Source: Pseudobacteroides cellulosolvens ATCC 35603 = DSM 2933
GTDB taxonomy: Bacteria > Bacillota > Clostridia > Acetivibrionales > DSM-2933
Reading direction: 5' to 3'
Length of the DNA: 64,000 nt
NCBI RefSeq assembly: GCF_001262605.1
Contig: NZ_LGTC01000001.1
Location: forward strand, 1,784,501 to 1,848,500
In this document: one piece after another, positions 56,780 through 64,000 of the stretch
Layout: the number at the start of each line of letters is the position of its first letter
How positions within the stretch are numbered: the first letter of the stretch is position 1
Notes under the pieces: model-generated
Told to the model about the DNA's origin: nothing
The model's input: the letters and a program-made list of their open reading frames with translations, nothing else
Database searches by the model: none
Position numbers and translations under genes: made by a program

Positions 56780-57412
56780 TTAACATTTTTTAAACTTGCT
56801 TGCAGCCTTTACTATCAACCAGTAAACATCTTTATCTTTACTTGCTTTATCAATCCACTTCTTTTTATCTGTAATTATATTCACTGTCTTTTCCATAAGT
56901 ATATTAATAGCATTTTCAACATCTGGATTTATCAATTCTGTTTCATTTTCATAACATTTTAATTTTCCAAACACATTAAAACTAGTAAATAATTGAGTGT
57001 TAACAACCCCATAAAACGTTGATCTTGCGTGCAAAACACGATTGTTTCCTAAATATATTCCTATATGTACTATTTCATTTGTACCTTTAGTAAAACATAA
57101 GTCTCCAACTTTCAATTCAGCTTTAGTAATAGGTTTGCAGAGTTTATCATAAATACCTTGAGCAGTATAATCTTCTGAAGGTTTTATTTTGCCATCTTTC
57201 TTAAGTGCATATAAAATTAGATCCGAACAATCCCCACTATATTTTCCAATCCATTTTTCGGTGCTGTACCCATTAAAATAATAATGCTGTTTACCAAAAT
57301 TATTAATTAACCTTTGTAATTCCTTGGAATCTAGCACCTTCTCAAAATTGCCACCCCATGCGTAGCCTTGTCCTAATTTACTATTTGCATAGTTTATAAA
57401 ATCTTTTAACAT
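56780..57412 (-). CDS. NlpC/P60 endolysin
   Basis: Cell-wall hydrolase of 210 residues. The N-terminal NlpC/P60 domain starts LLKDFINYANSKLGQGYAWGG-like, with the catalytic cysteine in YSGDCSDLILYAL near residue 62 and the histidine in IVHIGIYLGNNRVLHA near residue 118. The C-terminal 60 residues are charged and helical, possibly a wall-binding or SH3-replacing part. There is no signal peptide, so release needs the holin encoded upstream. It is the last gene of the lysis cassette. Confidence 0.88.
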   Translation of the reverse strand: MLKDFINYANSKLGQGYAWGGNFEKVLDSKELQRLINNFGKQHYYFNGYSTEKWIGKYSGDCSDLILYALKKDGKIKPSEDYTAQGIYDKLCKPITKAELKVGDLCFTKGTNEIVHIGIYLGNNRVLHARSTFYGVVNTQLFTSFNVFGKLKCYENETELINPDVENAINILMEKTVNIITDKKKWIDKASKDKDVYWLIVKAASKFKKC

Positions 57413-57425
57413 ATTAACACCTTCT

Positions 57426-57719
57426 TTAAATTTTACCTAAAACTTTTAAAACTAAAAGAATTATAGATGCTATAATTCCACCAGTAATTAAACTTGGAAT
57501 AGCTTTACTTGTAAACCATCCTAATACATCTGTAAAACCTCTTTTACTTAATTTGGCAACCATGTTTTCTATATTCTTTAAAGTTGTAGCCATTGTATTT
57601 AATTTCTCGTTTACAATTCCATTACCAACTTTAATTTCTGTAATATCTGCTTCAACTTTGTCTTGCCTTGTTTCTAATTTATCTATTCTTTTTTCTAATG
57701 CTTCAATTTCAGTACTCAT
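57426..57719 (-). CDS. XhlA-like phage lysis protein
   Basis: 97 residues with an N-terminal coiled coil (about 5-60; ALEKRIDKLETRQDKVEADI) and a single C-terminal membrane helix (SLITGGIIASIILLVLKVLG). This layout is that of the haemolysin XhlA family of phage lysis proteins, which act with a holin to expose the wall to the endolysin. The start was set at ATG 57719 behind GGAGG, five codons inside the longest frame. Confidence 0.8.
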   Translation of the reverse strand: MSTEIEALEKRIDKLETRQDKVEADITEIKVGNGIVNEKLNTMATTLKNIENMVAKLSKRGFTDVLGWFTSKAIPSLITGGIIASIILLVLKVLGKI

Positions 57720-57734
57720 TTTAAAAACCTCCAA

Positions 57735-57839
57735 TTATTGAAAAATCTTTTTAAATGTTTCTAATACTATTTGTACAAAAGTTTTCTTTGGTTCTGGTGG
57801 AGGAATAGGTGGAATAGGTGGTATTGATTGATTTGCCAT
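57735..57839 (-). CDS. 34-residue proline-rich small protein
   Basis: Begins MANQSIPPIPPIPPPEPKK and continues as an amphipathic helix (FVQIVLETFKKIF). The strong site GGGAGG lies nine bases before ATG 57839. It sits between two lysis genes with almost no spacing, so it is very likely translated. The function is unknown; a membrane-active helix or an adaptor of the lysis complex is possible. Confidence 0.65.
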   Translation of the reverse strand: MANQSIPPIPPIPPPEPKKTFVQIVLETFKKIFQ

Positions 57840-57841
57840 AA

Positions 57842-58114
57842 TTATTGACCTCCCTTAATTGATTGATTCATTTTCATATCATTATTTTGAATTGATTGTG
57901 AATAATTTTGATTAAAATAATATTTTGCAATATTACTTTCTTTAATAGAATTAGAAATTGTAAAAAATCCAACCATTATTGTTACACATATTAGCAATGT
58001 AAAAATTATACATTTTAAAATATTTACAAACATTTCATATGTGTTAAAGATTTTTTCTGTTTTTTGTAGTACTGAATTTACTGCATCTAATACTTTCTCG
58101 TTTAATTGTTCCAT
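57842..58114 (-). CDS. small single-pass membrane protein of the lysis cassette
   Basis: 90 residues with a helical N-terminus (MEQLNEKVLDAVNSVLQKTEK), one strong membrane helix (about 35-55; IIFTLLICVTIMVGFF) and an N/Q/S-rich polar C-terminus. I do not recognise the family. Its place between tail genes and XhlA/endolysin genes makes it a holin or antiholin candidate. The start is ATG 58114 after AAAGGGTG. It is preceded by a complex RNA-like structure ending in a terminator. Confidence 0.65.
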   Translation of the reverse strand: MEQLNEKVLDAVNSVLQKTEKIFNTYEMFVNILKCIIFTLLICVTIMVGFFTISNSIKESNIAKYYFNQNYSQSIQNNDMKMNQSIKGGQ

Positions 58115-58130
58115 GTTTAACACCCTTTCC

Positions 58131-58300
58131 AAAAAATAAAAAGCATAATCCCAATTAAGAGACTATGCTTTATTTTTATAGGTGTATTAATATATACACC
58201 ATTTCCTGTTATGGTTTCCTGAAATATATAAGTACAAAGCACAGGTATTCAGGAAATACCATTCATCAAGTTGTACATACTTGATTTAGTGCTTTGCTTG
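58131..58300 (-). ncRNA. structured RNA-like leader before the lysis genes: three-way junction, pseudoknot, terminator
   Basis: Read on the minus strand: P1 CAAAGCAC/GTGCTTTG (58296-58289 with 58242-58235) encloses P2 ATCAAGT/ACTTGAT (58285-58279 with 58271-58265) and P3 GGTATT/AATACC (58260-58255 with 58249-58244). The P3 loop region TTTCCTGA (58256-58249) is fully complementary to TCAGGAAA at 58222-58215, allowing a pseudoknot. A hairpin GGTGTAT/ATACACC (58200-58181) and a terminator stem AAAGCATA/TATGCTTT with TTTATTTTTT (58171-58131) follow. The lysis gene starts 17 bases later. I recognise no known RNA family. Confidence 0.6.
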
Positions 58301-58351
58301 TTTAGTTTAACATATTTAATTAATTTAATCAATAATTCATTATGTTAAATA

Positions 58352-58924
58352 TTATGTTAATTCAAAACATTCTGCACAAAAATACATTGGATTATTTGTA
58401 CCTCTAAATAAAGAAAATCCATTATAATCTCTTTCTGGACTAACCCTTACTCTAATAATATCATTTACATTTAATTGAACACTTGCTGATACAGTTTGAT
58501 ATATTGTAGTGTTAAATTCAGGATCATAATCAATATTTAAGATTGTATTAGTTGTACCTCTAGTCATTATTAACTGTGTTTTAATACGATAGTTACTGTC
58601 TTTCATTACTATATCTATATCTACACTTGCACTTATCCTATATTTACCTGCAACTTTACATGTAATACAATCAGGTTGAGATATATCAAACATTCCATGC
58701 GTATCATAATCTGTACCTGTCCATGGTACATAAATTCCTACACCATTATTATATGAAATAGGTACAGTTGTTCCACTTGCTTTTACTTTTACATTAGGTA
58801 AAGTAATTATATTATTTATAGCTTCATCTATTTTATCTAAATTACTATTATAATCTTCTCTTTTAAAAAATAAATCTGTACCATCAGGCTTTTTTAATCC
58901 TAAGTTTGTTGTTAGACTAGACAT
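58352..58924 (-). CDS. phage tail fibre/tip protein with C1q-like domain
   Basis: 190 residues. The short N-terminal phage tail motif (TNLGLKKPDGTDLFFKREDYNSNLDKIDEAI) anchors to the baseplate. The C-terminal 140 residues form a predicted beta-jelly-roll resembling C1q/TNF-like domains (GIYVPWTGTDYDTHGMFD, AGKYRISASVDI, RVRVSPERDYNGFSLF). It probably recognises the host surface. The start is ATG 58924 after GGGAG; the upstream extension overlaps the previous gene. It is the last tail gene. Confidence 0.75.
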   Translation of the reverse strand: MSSLTTNLGLKKPDGTDLFFKREDYNSNLDKIDEAINNIITLPNVKVKASGTTVPISYNNGVGIYVPWTGTDYDTHGMFDISQPDCITCKVAGKYRISASVDIDIVMKDSNYRIKTQLIMTRGTTNTILNIDYDPEFNTTIYQTVSASVQLNVNDIIRVRVSPERDYNGFSLFRGTNNPMYFCAECFELT

Positions 58925-59498
58925 TATTCGTCCAACTCCCTTCTTCAATTTCAGTCCATGTTAAATTTAAATTTTCAATTTGATCCCATGTTAAATTTAA
59001 AGATTCTACATTATTCCAATTAATTGTTTTAAATTGTATTTCTAATCCTAAATGTGCAGGTTTTCTTGTCACAATATAATTATAGAAATCACTATACTCT
59101 GAAGGTGGAGAATAATAATCTAAAAATGTAATAACTAATGTAGAATTTAATAGTCCAACATTAATTTGACCATAATTAAAAGCTTGTGCTAATTCTTGAA
59201 TACGAGTAGCATTTAATTTATTTAAACCTATCAGATAACTTTTTATAGTTCCTCGTCTATCATTTAAATTTGTATCACTTTTAGGATTAATATTGAGGAT
59301 ATTTTTTTCCCATCTATTTAATCCATAATTTGTTGCGGTATCAATAAACATTTCATTTTTAATATCTTCTTTACTATCATTAATATCTTCAAATTCTGGT
59401 GATTCTGCTTGTAATATAGAATCAATTTCCAAAATTTCATTAAATTCATTAGGTAAATATTTTTTCATTTTTTCGTATTGATCTGACAAGTAAATCAC
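58917..59498 (-). CDS. YmfQ/DUF2313-type baseplate protein
   Basis: 193 residues. The N-terminal region (YEKMKKYLPNEFNEILEIDSILQAESPEFEDI) and the middle (TATNYGLNRWEKNILNI, RRGTIKSYLIG) match the YmfQ family that closes the baseplate in Gram-positive contractile tails. The last 30 residues contain a repeated LNLTW motif (ESLNLTWDQIENLNLTWTEIE) that may bind the tail tip protein encoded next. It overlaps the downstream gene by a few bases. Confidence 0.83.
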   Translation of the reverse strand: MIYLSDQYEKMKKYLPNEFNEILEIDSILQAESPEFEDINDSKEDIKNEMFIDTATNYGLNRWEKNILNINPKSDTNLNDRRGTIKSYLIGLNKLNATRIQELAQAFNYGQINVGLLNSTLVITFLDYYSPPSEYSDFYNYIVTRKPAHLGLEIQFKTINWNNVESLNLTWDQIENLNLTWTEIEEGSWTNNV

Positions 59499-59502
59499 CT
59501 CT

Positions 59503-60579
59503 TTATGTAGATTCAGTTAATGTTAAACTGTTTAAATTCGGTATTTCTTCTGTTAATAATGTTATATCTGAATTTCCACCATTTAAAGTTAAAGAAACTA
59601 TACTTTCTATTTCATTTAAATTTGTCAATACTGTACCAATGGTGAAATAAGAAACAACATTCTTTTTATAGGAAATTTCATTTCTAAAATAGTTTCCTAT
59701 TGCTAATTGTGTAGCCTGTTGAGCTTGTGTTAACGTATAACCTTCAGCAACATTAACAGTTGCAACTATATTAATATTCTTATAAGTTGCTGTTGTTACT
59801 GTTACTATTGCTCCTATTGGTGCTACACCTTCACCTAGTCCTTCTTTATTTGGATCTAAAAATTCCTGAAATGAATTAATTAATTCTGTAGATGCAATAT
59901 CATTGTTTGAGTTTAAAATAGATACTTTCACTGTATTATTTCCATTCCATATTGGAAAAACTTTAACATTACCTATTCCAGAATATTCATTTGCCCATTC
60001 TACATATTGAGCAACATTTCCATCTTTTTCAATATTTTTAACTTTAGAATAATATCTTTGTCTTAAACTATTATCATCTTCTATATCTTCACCCAATATT
60101 AATATTTCAGTTAAATTTGCTGTTTGAAGTCCTTCTATATATGAAATTGGAATTAATTGTCCTGTAACAGTATTTCCTATAGAACCTGCTATTTCACATT
60201 GCATTTTATATTGACCATTTGCTATTTTTTCTATAGCTATAAAATTTACGCTTGAATTTACTGCTGTAAATCTACTACCAATATCAATATCTAATGCTGA
60301 TCCTTCTGTACCTGTAAACACACCCTTTTGAATTGTTTTACTTGCTGAAATTCTTGTTATTCCAATTTCAGAACATTTTTTATCTAAATATATATTTTCT
60401 GCTGTATCTGCAAAAGCATTATTTAAAATTAAATCTAAATCTATATAAGATTGTGCTAATTCTGCTGCTGCTGGTGCAAGTGCATCATATATTATACTTC
60501 CTTGTCTCTTATCTATTGTATTGGGTACTCTATCAAGCATATTAGTCAATATTACTTCATATGATTTACCTTCAAACAT
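59503..60579 (-). CDS. baseplate J-like protein (XkdT type)
   Basis: 358 residues of the baseplate J/gp47 family, which forms the wedge of contractile tails. Characteristic segments are the N-terminal RVPNTIDKRQGSIIYDALAPAAAELAQ, the middle GSRFTAVNSSVNF and EIAGSIGNTVTGQLIPI, and EDDNSLRQRYYSKV. The start overlaps the DUF2634 gene stop by 8 bases, as in PBSX-like gene orders (xkdS-xkdT). Confidence 0.92.
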   Translation of the reverse strand: MFEGKSYEVILTNMLDRVPNTIDKRQGSIIYDALAPAAAELAQSYIDLDLILNNAFADTAENIYLDKKCSEIGITRISASKTIQKGVFTGTEGSALDIDIGSRFTAVNSSVNFIAIEKIANGQYKMQCEIAGSIGNTVTGQLIPISYIEGLQTANLTEILILGEDIEDDNSLRQRYYSKVKNIEKDGNVAQYVEWANEYSGIGNVKVFPIWNGNNTVKVSILNSNNDIASTELINSFQEFLDPNKEGLGEGVAPIGAIVTVTTATYKNINIVATVNVAEGYTLTQAQQATQLAIGNYFRNEISYKKNVVSYFTIGTVLTNLNEIESIVSLTLNGGNSDITLLTEEIPNLNSLTLTEST

Positions 60580-60988
60580 TTACAACCACTCCTTCTATAG
60601 TAATATCACCTTCTGTTGTATTCGCAGTAAAAGATACAACAAATACACTTGATTCTGAATTATTTATAATAAAATCAGATAATGATATTATTCTATCATC
60701 TGCTGTTAAAGCTTCTGTAAATACTCTTTCTAATTCTGCTGAAACAAATAAAGGATCTTTTCCAATTAATCCTTCTAATTCAATACCATAATTCCAATCA
60801 TAGATGGCATACTGAAATCTTTCCGTTTCAATTATTTTATATATTGCCTGTTTCATGGCTTGTTTTCCATCTACATAACCAGTTATTCTTTTATTTGTAG
60901 TATCCCAATAATATGTTAAAGTAGGTTGGTTAACTACTTCTATATCTTCACCAATATTAATATCACTACTAGGTATTATTGCCATCAT
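60572..60988 (-). CDS. DUF2634 / gp25-like baseplate protein (XkdS type)
   Basis: 138 residues. It shows the DUF2634 pattern with ITGYVDGKQAMKQAIYKIIETER and FQYAIYDWNYGIELEGLIGKD, related to phage T4 gp25 wedge protein. It is followed directly by the baseplate J gene. The start is ATG 60988 after AAAGGTGG; a second ATG follows immediately. Confidence 0.88.
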   Translation of the reverse strand: MMAIIPSSDINIGEDIEVVNQPTLTYYWDTTNKRITGYVDGKQAMKQAIYKIIETERFQYAIYDWNYGIELEGLIGKDPLFVSAELERVFTEALTADDRIISLSDFIINNSESSVFVVSFTANTTEGDITIEGVVVNV

Positions 60989-61278
60989 TACACCACCTTT
61001 GACAATACAATAAATTTTTGTCCTTTTTCTACTCTCAATAAAATAACTTTATCATTAATTTGTAAACCTTCATTTATTGTAATTTCCTGTGAATCTACTG
61101 TAATTTTCTTTTCAATTACATTAGATGTAAGAATTATTACACTTTCAGGTAATTCTAATTTTTGATCTATTTTAATCCTTAATGGTGATATACTTGTGAC
61201 TTCACCATGTGTATAATCTGTTAATTTCATAGTTTCCAATCTATTTGTAATTATATCTTGAATCTGTGGTAAAAACAT
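60988..61278 (-). CDS. DUF2577 tail protein (XkdR type)
   Basis: 96 residues of beta-rich OB-like character: YTHGEVTSISPLRIKIDQKLELPE near residues 22-45 and KVILLRVEKGQKFIVLSKVV at the end. DUF2577 proteins lie between XkdQ and XkdS in PBSX-like baseplates and are thought to form part of the hub/spike. Its start lies 15 bases after the upstream gene's end. Confidence 0.83.
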   Translation of the reverse strand: MFLPQIQDIITNRLETMKLTDYTHGEVTSISPLRIKIDQKLELPESVIILTSNVIEKKITVDSQEITINEGLQINDKVILLRVEKGQKFIVLSKVV

Positions 61279-61293
61279 TGTATATCACCATCC

Positions 61294-62265
61294 TTAAATA
61301 ACCCTTAATTCTAAATTCATTGTATAATCATTGTTTGAAAATGAATGAGTTGCTTTTTCTATAAGCATAAATTGATTTAAAACAATATCACCTAGATTTA
61401 ACTTATTTATAAAAATAGAAAATCCTGCTCTAGCTCTAACATCACCAATAACAGGAATTGACAATTTTCTATTAACTCTATTGTATAAAGACAATGATTT
61501 ATTTGCTCTTTCAATAATTTGTGCTTCATTTAAACTATCATCTACATTTTCATAATATTGTAACTTACCCCATTTTGCTATAGTGCTACTATCCTTAACA
61601 ATATAAACCTCTCTACTACCACCAGATTTATCTTTTTTCACAAGTTTAATCTGATTATATGTATCATTAATTGAACTTGAATAATCAAAATCAATTAAAT
61701 TTGTTTGACCATCTATAATTAAATCTGTTTTAAGATTTTCAACATTTCTTAAATCCAGCTTTCCAAAATTATCAAATAAAACATATAATTTTTTCGTAGA
61801 TAATAATGTTAAATCATTTGCTTTATATATGATATCTAATAAGGATTGATTATCTTCTACCATAGAAGGAATTACATAACCTGTATCATCTATATTACCT
61901 GTTTTCAATTCCCAATCATTAGCAATTTTAATTAAAACTTCACTTGCTTTTTTGTTTTGAAATACATATGTTTCTTTATTTTTTAGATATCTTAATTGAT
62001 CACAAGCTACAACTTTTATTACATTATCTTTATTTCTACTTTTAGAAAAAACAAATCCATAAAATATGTTATTCCCATGGTATTTAAATCTAACAATTGA
62101 ACCTTCATAAAATGATAGTTCTCCATTTGGAATAATACTAAATTCAAGATTACTTGCTTCTCCTAATCTTTCTGTACTCCAAGTAATTGTACCTTCTACT
62201 ATATCCGAAATATCATATATATCACTATTGGTATTATCTTGTATTAATAATTCTATATTATCCAA
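61294..62265 (-). CDS. XkdQ/YqbQ-like baseplate hub protein
   Basis: 323 residues related to the gpD/gp27-like hub fold. Features are an N-terminal ISDIVEGTITWSTERLGEASNLEFSI-type start, the middle FYGFVFSKSRNKDNVIKVVACDQLRYLKNK, and KLDLRNVENLK. It overlaps the LysM gene by 8 bases. The position after xkdP and before DUF2577 is standard for PBSX-like tails. Confidence 0.87.
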   Translation of the reverse strand: MDNIELLIQDNTNSDIYDISDIVEGTITWSTERLGEASNLEFSIIPNGELSFYEGSIVRFKYHGNNIFYGFVFSKSRNKDNVIKVVACDQLRYLKNKETYVFQNKKASEVLIKIANDWELKTGNIDDTGYVIPSMVEDNQSLLDIIYKANDLTLLSTKKLYVLFDNFGKLDLRNVENLKTDLIIDGQTNLIDFDYSSSINDTYNQIKLVKKDKSGGSREVYIVKDSSTIAKWGKLQYYENVDDSLNEAQIIERANKSLSLYNRVNRKLSIPVIGDVRARAGFSIFINKLNLGDIVLNQFMLIEKATHSFSNNDYTMNLELRVI

Positions 62266-62971
62266 GTTTTAACACCTGCCCAACATATATTGTATATTTT
62301 GAATTTGATGTATTTTTATTTCTTTTATCTATTTCAGTTTTGTTTAAATTATATAAATTAACATACTTAGAACCATCATTCAATTGATTTTTAGCTATTA
62401 ACCATAATGTATCACCTGATTTGACTGTATATGTTTTAGGTATATTTTTAGTAATTGGCCTATTAGATTGTACATTTACAACTTTTGAAGTACTTGTTGA
62501 AGTAGATTTCTGAAAACTTAATTTTTTAGTGCCATATTCACGATATTCTTTTAAATTTAATGAATACTCCCAATCCCCTAAAGCTCCTGCAACTTCCGTA
62601 GCAGTATAATCTTCTATTGTAACAAGTATATTTGTCTGAACATCTGAAATACCTTCATATGTTTTTCTTGTTACTACAAGCCTAACAGGTTTTTTACTTT
62701 CCTTATATTGTCTAAATTTTACCAAATAAAATATTGGATATTTAAATAGATTTTTGGTTAATACCCATGGATAATCTTTATTATTAGGTAAAGTACTTTT
62801 AAAACTTATTTCTCTTAAAGGTATATCTTTAATTACAGATATTTCACCTAATTTAACTAATTCATATGTTTTATTTGAACTTTTTACTTTTATTTGAAAT
62901 TCAGAAGGATTTTGAGGAAGACGTATAGTTTCACCCTCAAAATCAAAAAATATACCATATTCTTCTATCAT
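62258..62971 (-). CDS. LysM-containing tail protein (XkdP type)
   Basis: 237 residues. The N-terminal two thirds are the XkdP tail domain (FFDFEGETIRLPQNPSEFQIK, IVTRKTYEGI-like beta strands). The C-terminus has a LysM motif (YTVKSGDTLWLIAKNQLNDGSKY ... YVGQVLKLG), which binds peptidoglycan. The start is ATG 62971 after GAGGGGCG. It overlaps the end of the tape-measure gene by 29 bases. Confidence 0.88.
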   Translation of the reverse strand: MIEEYGIFFDFEGETIRLPQNPSEFQIKVKSSNKTYELVKLGEISVIKDIPLREISFKSTLPNNKDYPWVLTKNLFKYPIFYLVKFRQYKESKKPVRLVVTRKTYEGISDVQTNILVTIEDYTATEVAGALGDWEYSLNLKEYREYGTKKLSFQKSTSTSTSKVVNVQSNRPITKNIPKTYTVKSGDTLWLIAKNQLNDGSKYVNLYNLNKTEIDKRNKNTSNSKYTIYVGQVLKLG

Positions 62972-64000
62972 TATCTATACGCCCCTCTGCTGATAATGCA
63001 ATTTGCTGTTCTAACATTTCTTTTATTCTATTAGCAACAACGTTTACATCTGCTGTTTCACGAACATCACCAAATTTAACAGTTATATTTGGTGCTAAAG
63101 TTGAAATCTTGTTAATAGCTTCTCTTTCAGCTACATCACGCAAAAGCTTAATATCTTCTGCATTAATTTTAACATCACTTTTAATACTTCCTATTTGTGA
63201 ATTACCTTTTCCAAACAAATTATCTTGACTATCCAATAACGAATTAAATTTATCTCCAATCATACCTGCAATATTCTGAACACCATCTACTGCAAATTGA
63301 CCTACTTTTTCACCAATTTGTTGACCTTTATTAAATGCATCTCCATAACTAATCTGATTAAATCTAGTAAGTTTAACAACATCTTTGTCACTTTTTAGAT
63401 TATCTCTTTCAGTTTTAAGTTTCTCTAATAACCCTGTCATTCCACCTGTCATATTTACATTTAGACCTGGAATTTTATTGATTATACCTTCAATACCTTT
63501 TGCTATATTTGTTAAAAAACTTAATGCATTTATAGCCAAATCGAAAAACAATTTCTTTACTGCATAAATAGGGTCACGCCAAACATTAATGAAAAATTCT
63601 GCTACAGATAAAACTATATTGGCGAAATATGCAAAATTGTTAAATAAAAATGCAAATAATGAACCAAATATTCCACCAACTACACCAACAACTTTTACAA
63701 CAATATTACCAAACTTTATCATTGCAAATAATAATAATCCTATTGCAGCACCAATTAATAATATAGGCCAATTTACTGCTAACCAAGCTGCTGCCTGTGC
63801 CAATATAGGAGTTACCATTAACCATAACTTAGTGATTAACATTGGAATTTGTGTTGCTCCCCATAATAAAAATGCTGCTCCAATACCTATCAAAATAGGC
63901 TGAATTATATTCCAATTTTGCTGCACAAATGTTCCTATTGCTATAAGTGAATTTAGTAATCCACTAAGAATCATTACAACTACATTTAAACTACTTGCCA
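62943..64000 (-). CDS. phage tail tape measure protein, C-terminal part, cut by window edge
   Basis: The frame is open to base 64,000, so the N-terminus lies outside; the internal ATG at 63,974 is not a start. The visible 350 residues have a strongly hydrophobic region with several membrane-like helices (QPILIGIGAAFLLWG, LAVNWPILLIGAAIGLLLFAMI, VVGGIFGSLFAFLF), then an amphipathic and charged C-terminus. This is typical of tape-measure proteins that set tail length and enter the host membrane. It is the first gene of the visible tail module. Confidence 0.85.
   Translation of the reverse strand, partial: ASSLNVVVMILSGLLNSLIAIGTFVQQNWNIIQPILIGIGAAFLLWGATQIPMLITKLWLMVTPILAQAAAWLAVNWPILLIGAAIGLLLFAMIKFGNIVVKVVGVVGGIFGSLFAFLFNNFAYFANIVLSVAEFFINVWRDPIYAVKKLFFDLAINALSFLTNIAKGIEGIINKIPGLNVNMTGGMTGLLEKLKTERDNLKSDKDVVKLTRFNQISYGDAFNKGQQIGEKVGQFAVDGVQNIAGMIGDKFNSLLDSQDNLFGKGNSQIGSIKSDVKINAEDIKLLRDVAEREAINKISTLAPNITVKFGDVRETADVNVVANRIKEMLEQQIALSAEGRIDNDRRIWYIF

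Noticed and set aside
1..64000. CRISPR arrays, insertion sequences and rRNA genes
   Set aside because: No regularly spaced repeats, transposase genes or rRNA sequence were seen anywhere in the window.

Overview
This is AT-rich DNA from a strictly anaerobic, spore-former-type Firmicute. The pyruvate:ferredoxin oxidoreductase, L-lactate dehydrogenase, the recA-recX, murJ and cinA genes, the small DUF3787 protein and the strong AAGGAGG-type ribosome binding sites point to class Clostridia. The gene set resembles Ruminiclostridium-type cellulolytic clostridia, but that genus-level placement is inference.

Layout. 1-4.3 kb: two methyl-accepting chemotaxis proteins (MCPs; the first runs off the left edge) and a PilZ protein. 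4.3-9.2 kb: housekeeping genes on the minus strand (recX, SOS-controlled recA, murJ, cinA). 9.2-18.4 kb: plus-strand genes for L-lactate dehydrogenase, a MoxR/DUF58/transglutaminase set (the last gene frameshifted), a TlpA-like thioredoxin, an LCP protein and a DedA protein. 18.5-21.6 kb: HAD phosphatase, M18 aminopeptidase, tRNA-Leu and a nitroreductase.

21.7-46.8 kb is a 25-kb signalling island, all on the minus strand. It combines a complete chemosensory core (soluble MCP with two signalling tips, a three-domain CheW, a second CheW, CheA with two HPt domains, CheB, CheR, CheY-like receivers) with a stressosome module (RsbR, RsbS, RsbT and an RsbT-RsbX fusion). It also holds a CheA-like protein without a kinase domain, a HEAT-repeat protein, several hybrid or PAS kinases, a ParA ATPase and DUF2294. 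A promoter resembling the flagellar sigma factor (SigD/sigma-28) consensus lies upstream of the first gene. There are no flagellar genes and no CheC, CheD or CheX. The simplest model is a cytoplasmic array, positioned by ParA, that couples chemosensory phosphorelay to RsbRST partner switching.

47-53.8 kb: guaB, DUF3787, pyruvate:ferredoxin oxidoreductase and a DUF4349 lipoprotein. From tRNA-Pro (54 kb) to the right edge lies the left end of a prophage, or a tailocin-like element, with a PBSX-type contractile-tail module. It holds the integrase with arm-site-like repeats, an excisionase, a lone PemK-type toxin, a lysis cassette, and baseplate genes up to a truncated tape-measure gene. Between tail and lysis genes is a compact intergenic RNA-like structure: a three-way junction, a predicted pseudoknot, a hairpin and a terminator. 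It is the best candidate here for an undescribed regulatory element. Three genes carry single-base frameshifts at or near A7-A9 runs; these could be sequence errors, decay or slippage.
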